A DNA stretch of 64,000 nucleotides from Pseudomonas pisciculturae. Lineage in GTDB: Bacteria > Pseudomonadota > Gammaproteobacteria > Pseudomonadales > Pseudomonadaceae. Under the pieces are notes generated by a model. That model saw only the letters and a program-made list of their open reading frames with translations. It had not been told where the DNA came from and made no database searches. This document shows, one piece after another, positions 60,033-64,000 of this stretch (position 1 is its first letter; each line of letters opens with the position of its first letter). The stretch is from the NCBI RefSeq assembly GCF_015461805.1, contig NZ_JACVZE010000012.1, forward strand, positions 1 to 64,000. Direction: 5' to 3'. The translations under genes were made by a program, and so were the position numbers.

Positions 60033-63000
60033 AGTTGATCCGGCAGGCGAAAACTGTGCCAGGCCGTCATTTGGAAAGGGCTGGGGCTGCGCTGACTGGT
60101 CAGCAGGTAGTTGGCACGCAATCCGGCAAGATCGGCTTTGAGTATCTGCCCTGCCCGGCCACTGGCAGGCTCGCTTTGCATCAGCTCCATCAACCGAAAC
60201 CATGACCAGGCCCCGTTGTTTTTCTCGATACCCATCGGCCTATCAGTGCCGCGCTCCAACACCAGGCTGCTACGAGCGTTGCCCGCTTCGCTGGGCCAAT
60301 TGAATGTCATCGGTACAATGGGCCCGTGACGGTATTCGAGCTGTTGCTCGCCAATGCGCAGGGTCGCCCGGCTGACTGCCTGATCCAGGCTGTAGGGCGC
60401 CAATGTGAAGCGCACGGCCCATTCGCCTTGATCCTCGTTAAAAAAACCCTGCCGGATCACCTGGGCCTTGCTCAGTTGGTCCAGAAACGAGCGCGACAGC
60501 GGCAGGCTACGTCCGTCCAGGCCGCGCAACCGATAACGGCCGCCTTCGGCGCTAACAAACGGCCGCAAGTACCCCTCATAAAAACGCGCGATCACGCCCC
60601 GGTCTTTGAAAAACGCCTGAAAATCACCCAAAGCAACGTCACTGCCGGCATGCGCAGTGAACGGATACCGCCGCTGGATCGCCTTGACGTAAAAGCCATG
60701 GACCTCACTTTGATAACGTTGATTCACGTAGCCGTACGCCCCCTCAAGTAAAAGGCGCCAACTGTCGTCAGCAACGGCTTCCACCCACCCCCTCAGCGGT
60801 AGCGGCAGGCGTGCGGCGGCATCACGCACATTACCCAACAGAGGCTGCTGCCCTTCCATGCGCAGTTTCACCATCTTGAATGCTGCCTGCTCCGGCGCAC
60901 TCTCCCGGTGCAGCGCCGCCAGTTGCAGGTGTAACTCATCGAGCAGGCGCAATGCCTGTGTCAGCTCAGCCCCAGGATTGAGCTGTTCATCAAACAACTG
61001 ATGCAGAGGTTCGAAGCGGCGCTGTAACGCACGCCGTGCAGAGTCAGGCGGCGCCAACCCAGGCAATTGACTGAGCAGCGGGCTCAACGCGGGCACGCCC
61101 ACCTCACTCGCCTGCTGGCTTAGCGCCTCAAGCCGATCACCGGTAGATAGCAATCGCGTATTTTCACGCACCTGACGCAACAACTGCACCAGCTCAGACT
61201 GGGCGGAGGTGAGGCTTGCAAGCTGGTCGACGCCTTGGTTCAGGCTGTCACTTTCCACCATTCGAACCTGACCGATCGCCTGGCTCCACGTATCGGCATA
61301 CTCACTGAAATAGCGCTGCTCCAACTCCAGCATCAATCGGCGCAAGTCCGCTGTGCTCAGGTCGGTGCCGGCGCCACGTACCCAGTTATCCTGGACGATC
61401 GCATTGACCAGACGAGCGCCCTGTGTCTCAAAGTACTGCACGTATTTTTTAGTGTAGAAACCAGGGATAAGTGACTCGGCGGTGGAGAATGCCCGCCCTT
61501 CGGCCAAACGCAGTGGCTCCAGGCCACGAGCCTGTTCTCGCTGTGCACGATAGACCACATCCGCCAGCGACTCGCCGCGCAATTGCAAACGCGCCTGGGC
61601 GACCAATCCGTCGCTCAGCGGCACCACGAAGGGTTGTGCAAGCAGGCGCCCAAGGTGCTCGGCCAACCGTTTCTGTACTGATGTCTGGCCTGGGTAACGT
61701 GCTGACCACTGACCTGCTACGTGCTCCGCCAACCAGGCGACGTCCCGTCGTTCTCGCAGGTTGAGCATGAGGTAGGCGCGTAGGGTTTCCAATAACCGTT
61801 CGCGGTCGTCGAGGCTTGCGTGAACCTGTTGCTCAAGCAACGTTGCCACGTGGGATAACAGTTGCCGGTGCAAAGCCTGTTCATAGGCAGCCTCCAACAA
61901 CGGGCGACTCACTTCCCCTTGATACAAACCGGCACGGTCCACCCATCGAGCCTCTGCCACCGACGGGAACACCCGCGTCGCCTCCAGGCGACTATCCAGC
62001 AGCGCCAGCATTGCCTGAGTGTCGTCTGACCCCGTGTGGTCTGCCCCCTGAGGTTTGACCAGTTCGGCCAGTAGCGCCAAACGCTGGTGATTGACCCAAT
62101 AACTGTGCGACCACAGCACGCCCATTGCGCCGAAGACCAACACCGCAGCCAACGCCAACAGCCCCTGTCGGCGCCGGATGCGGTGTAGCTCCGGAGCATG
62201 CAGCCCAGCGAGGCCCGCTTCGGCGAAAATCACCCGGTGAAACAATCCGTGGGCAAAATGCGTGCGTCGATCCCCAGCCCCGGCGCACGTCAAGTAGAAC
62301 CCGCGCAAGCCGTTGATTCGCTGATAGCGATGGGCTGAGAAGGCAGACTCGACAAACAGGCACAGCGAGTCCCCGATGTGGGCAACCTGACGCGGGAACT
62401 CAAGCAACTGGCCGCGCTGCTCGATGCTCCGCTCCTGGTGCAGACGCTGAATCAGCTCGGCCCCCAATCTTTGCAGCAATGTCTGGAACGCCGCGCGCAC
62501 TTGGCGCACTTCGGTCCCAGCCTTGCTGGTGACCAGGCACTCCCCCAGCACAGCGTCTGCGCCGTCACCCTGCTGCCCATCGAAGAATTCGGTAAACCCC
62601 GCCAACCGATCAGCCTGGGTCAGCACCAGGTAAACCGGTATATCCACCCGCAATGTCTGTTGGATGTCCTGCAAGCGGTTATGCACGTGACGCGCATGCA
62701 GTTCCAGATCATGTTCATTGCGGCTCACCAGCGTATCGACCGACAGAGTCACCACCACGCCGTTGAGCGGGTGTGCCCGGCGCCGCGACTTTAGCAAGCC
62801 CAACAGCGTCGACCAGCCTGCGGCATCCACTGCACTGTCAGGTTGATCCACGTAGCGACCGGCGGTCTCGACCACCACGGCCTCGTCGGCGAAATGCCAG
62901 TCACAGTAGGCAGTCGCGCCAGCCGCCAGGGCCTCGCTTCGATCCAACGCGAACGGCAATCCGCTGGCAGTCAACAAGCACGTCTTGCCACTGCCCTGCT

Positions 63001-63403
63001 CGCCTAGCACCAGGTACCAAGGCAACTCCTTGCGCCAACGCTCGCCACGATCACCATAACGACGCGAGCTCTTCAGGGTTTGCAGTGCTTCCTTGAAACG
63101 CCCCCGTACCTGCCTGCGTTCATCTTCCACCAACCCCAACTGCTGTTGATGCACCTGGTTCTCCGGTCGGTTGAGCCGATCGACGCGCCGACCGCTGACC
63201 ACCACCATCGCCAGCCCCCACAGCAAAAATAGTGCGCTGATAGTCAGCAGGCGCGCGGTCGCCCCTTGCCAAAAACGATGTTCATCCACCGCCAGCAACG
63301 GCCCGAAAAACCACACCAGCAGCGCGCACGCCAAGGTCAGCAACAGGCTCCAGACCCAAACTTTGCGCAGCAGCGTGCCCGCGCTCATGAAGAATGCGTT
63401 CAT
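60029..63403 (-). CDS. tssM: Type VI secretion protein TssM (IcmF)
   Basis: A 1124-residue inner-membrane protein of the T6SS membrane complex. Two N-terminal spans (VWSLLLTLACALLVWFFGPLL, LLTISALFLLWGLAMVVV), a cytosolic P-loop domain with GEQGSGKTCLL near residue 135, a third span near residue 430 and a long periplasmic part are visible. The Walker A motif is intact, which is not so in all TssM proteins. It overlaps stp1 by four bases and lies 15 bases after tssL. Confidence 0.93.
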   Translation of the reverse strand: MNAFFMSAGTLLRKVWVWSLLLTLACALLVWFFGPLLAVDEHRFWQGATARLLTISALFLLWGLAMVVVSGRRVDRLNRPENQVHQQQLGLVEDERRQVRGRFKEALQTLKSSRRYGDRGERWRKELPWYLVLGEQGSGKTCLLTASGLPFALDRSEALAAGATAYCDWHFADEAVVVETAGRYVDQPDSAVDAAGWSTLLGLLKSRRRAHPLNGVVVTLSVDTLVSRNEHDLELHARHVHNRLQDIQQTLRVDIPVYLVLTQADRLAGFTEFFDGQQGDGADAVLGECLVTSKAGTEVRQVRAAFQTLLQRLGAELIQRLHQERSIEQRGQLLEFPRQVAHIGDSLCLFVESAFSAHRYQRINGLRGFYLTCAGAGDRRTHFAHGLFHRVIFAEAGLAGLHAPELHRIRRRQGLLALAAVLVFGAMGVLWSHSYWVNHQRLALLAELVKPQGADHTGSDDTQAMLALLDSRLEATRVFPSVAEARWVDRAGLYQGEVSRPLLEAAYEQALHRQLLSHVATLLEQQVHASLDDRERLLETLRAYLMLNLRERRDVAWLAEHVAGQWSARYPGQTSVQKRLAEHLGRLLAQPFVVPLSDGLVAQARLQLRGESLADVVYRAQREQARGLEPLRLAEGRAFSTAESLIPGFYTKKYVQYFETQGARLVNAIVQDNWVRGAGTDLSTADLRRLMLELEQRYFSEYADTWSQAIGQVRMVESDSLNQGVDQLASLTSAQSELVQLLRQVRENTRLLSTGDRLEALSQQASEVGVPALSPLLSQLPGLAPPDSARRALQRRFEPLHQLFDEQLNPGAELTQALRLLDELHLQLAALHRESAPEQAAFKMVKLRMEGQQPLLGNVRDAAARLPLPLRGWVEAVADDSWRLLLEGAYGYVNQRYQSEVHGFYVKAIQRRYPFTAHAGSDVALGDFQAFFKDRGVIARFYEGYLRPFVSAEGGRYRLRGLDGRSLPLSRSFLDQLSKAQVIRQGFFNEDQGEWAVRFTLAPYSLDQAVSRATLRIGEQQLEYRHGPIVPMTFNWPSEAGNARSSLVLERGTDRPMGIEKNNGAWSWFRLMELMQSEPASGRAGQILKADLAGLRANYLLTSQRSPSPFQMTAWHSFRLPDQL

Positions 63404-63418
63404 TAATTTTTCCCTGCA

Positions 63419-64000
63419 TTACAAGGGCGGCAGAAAGTTATCCAGCGCCAAGGATTGAAAAGGTTGCAGCGCGGCCAAGCGCTCGTTGCCCAACACCCAG
63501 GCGAACCCCACATACATCGCCAGCAAACCGGCAAATCCGAGCACGCTGAACCACGTGGCCCAGGACACGTGCGACCGTGGTAGACCTCCTGGTACGGCGG
63601 TCGGCGGCGTGGTCACCGAGAGGCGATCGCCCCTCACATGCCGGATCTGTCGGTGCAGGGCATCACGTACGGTTTCAAGCTGCGTCGTACCCCGCTCCAT
63701 GACCCTGTATTTGCCCTCAAAACCCATGGACAAACACAGGTAGATCAACTCCAGCATGGCTACGTGCTTGACAGGGTCATGGGATAAACGCTCCAGCAGT
63801 TGAAAGAACTTTTCGCCGCCAAATGTCTCGTTGTGAAAACGGCTCAACAGGCTGCTCTTCGCCCAGTCACTGCGGCCACCCCATGCCGTGGTGGCCACCG
63901 CTTCGTCGAGGGTGCTGCACAGCACATAGCGCGCTGACATCACCTGCCCTGGGTCTGCGCCCTGATGCAAAGCGTGGGCTTCAAACGCAGTGATCGCAGC
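63419..64000 (-). CDS. tssL: Type VI secretion protein TssL (DotU), 5' end outside the window
   Basis: At least 193 residues, open to the window edge; the in-frame residues before the methionine at 63970 fit the protein, so the true start lies beyond 64000. Conserved features are ARYVLCSTLDEAVATTAWG and FFQLLERLSHDP, and it ends in one C-terminal membrane span (WATWFSVLGFAGLLAMYVGFAW) with a short tail. TssL docks with TssM and TssJ in the T6SS membrane complex. The rest of the cluster presumably continues past the window. Confidence 0.9.
   Translation of the reverse strand, partial: AAITAFEAHALHQGADPGQVMSARYVLCSTLDEAVATTAWGGRSDWAKSSLLSRFHNETFGGEKFFQLLERLSHDPVKHVAMLELIYLCLSMGFEGKYRVMERGTTQLETVRDALHRQIRHVRGDRLSVTTPPTAVPGGLPRSHVSWATWFSVLGFAGLLAMYVGFAWVLGNERLAALQPFQSLALDNFLPPL

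Noticed and set aside
59325..60203. Longer form of the PP2C phosphatase starting at 60203
   Set aside because: The extra 57 residues lie within tssM and have no phosphatase features; the ATGA overlap at 60029-60032 fits the operon pattern.

Overview
The window is high-GC DNA from a fluorescent Pseudomonas (P. fluorescens group). The evidence is an NAD-dependent 180-kDa glutamate dehydrogenase, a SbcDC locus, a type VI secretion edge arranged like the Pseudomonas H2-T6SS, and at least a dozen paired REP palindromes (REPINs) of the fluorescent-pseudomonad type. No rRNA, tRNA or CRISPR array was seen. Family calls are made by reading motifs; no database search was possible.

Layout. 1-400: the last 25 codons and right end of an IS3-type element that sits inside a REP, then a complete REPIN. 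410-6034: a serine/threonine-type permease, a short threonine-rich leader peptide with an attenuator-like terminator, an isochorismatase-type hydrolase and a D-2-hydroxyacid dehydrogenase, then an acyl-CoA-linked phosphotransferase/SDR pair and an AhpD-like protein. 6190-9253: a MocR regulator, a small monooxygenase, an exported cupin and DNA glycosylase Tag. 9334-12560: a DctA-like carboxylate transporter with two GntR-type operators, followed by two GntR/FCD regulators. 12578-18272: gdhB and a small conserved gene. 18566-25408: a six-gene moxR/DUF58/von Willebrand/BatD operon with overlapping genes. 25409-26039: a non-coding stretch with a long, strongly structured repeat. 26040-31506: sbcD, sbcC and a GST gene in one overlapping operon.

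31635-38345 holds a 59-residue exported protein, a lactonase, a small acidic protein, an RND/MMPL transporter with a YCF48 partner, and a Gfo/Idh/MocA oxidoreductase. 38500-55655 is a hydrocarbon and fatty-acid region: fadD, a FadI-like thiolase, a MaoC hydratase, a FabG-like reductase, fadE, fadL, two pra genes, alkB and an alpha/beta hydrolase on the minus strand, then a Baeyer-Villiger-type flavin monooxygenase, an SDR and a metal-dependent hydrolase on the plus strand. Together these could cover hydrocarbon uptake, terminal oxidation, a possible ketone/ester route and beta-oxidation. The fadE, alkB and monooxygenase upstream regions share an A/T-rich palindrome of identical geometry (TTYAA-N8-TTRAA).

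55806-57881 encodes a PTS-IIC-like membrane domain fused to an EAL domain. 58136-64000 has a small hypothetical gene and the end of a type VI secretion cluster (kinase stk1, phosphatase stp1, tssM, and tssL running off the window).

The most unusual items are the threonine-rich attenuator, the near-fully paired three-way-junction repeat, the shared hydrocarbon-gene palindrome, and the IS inserted in a REP.
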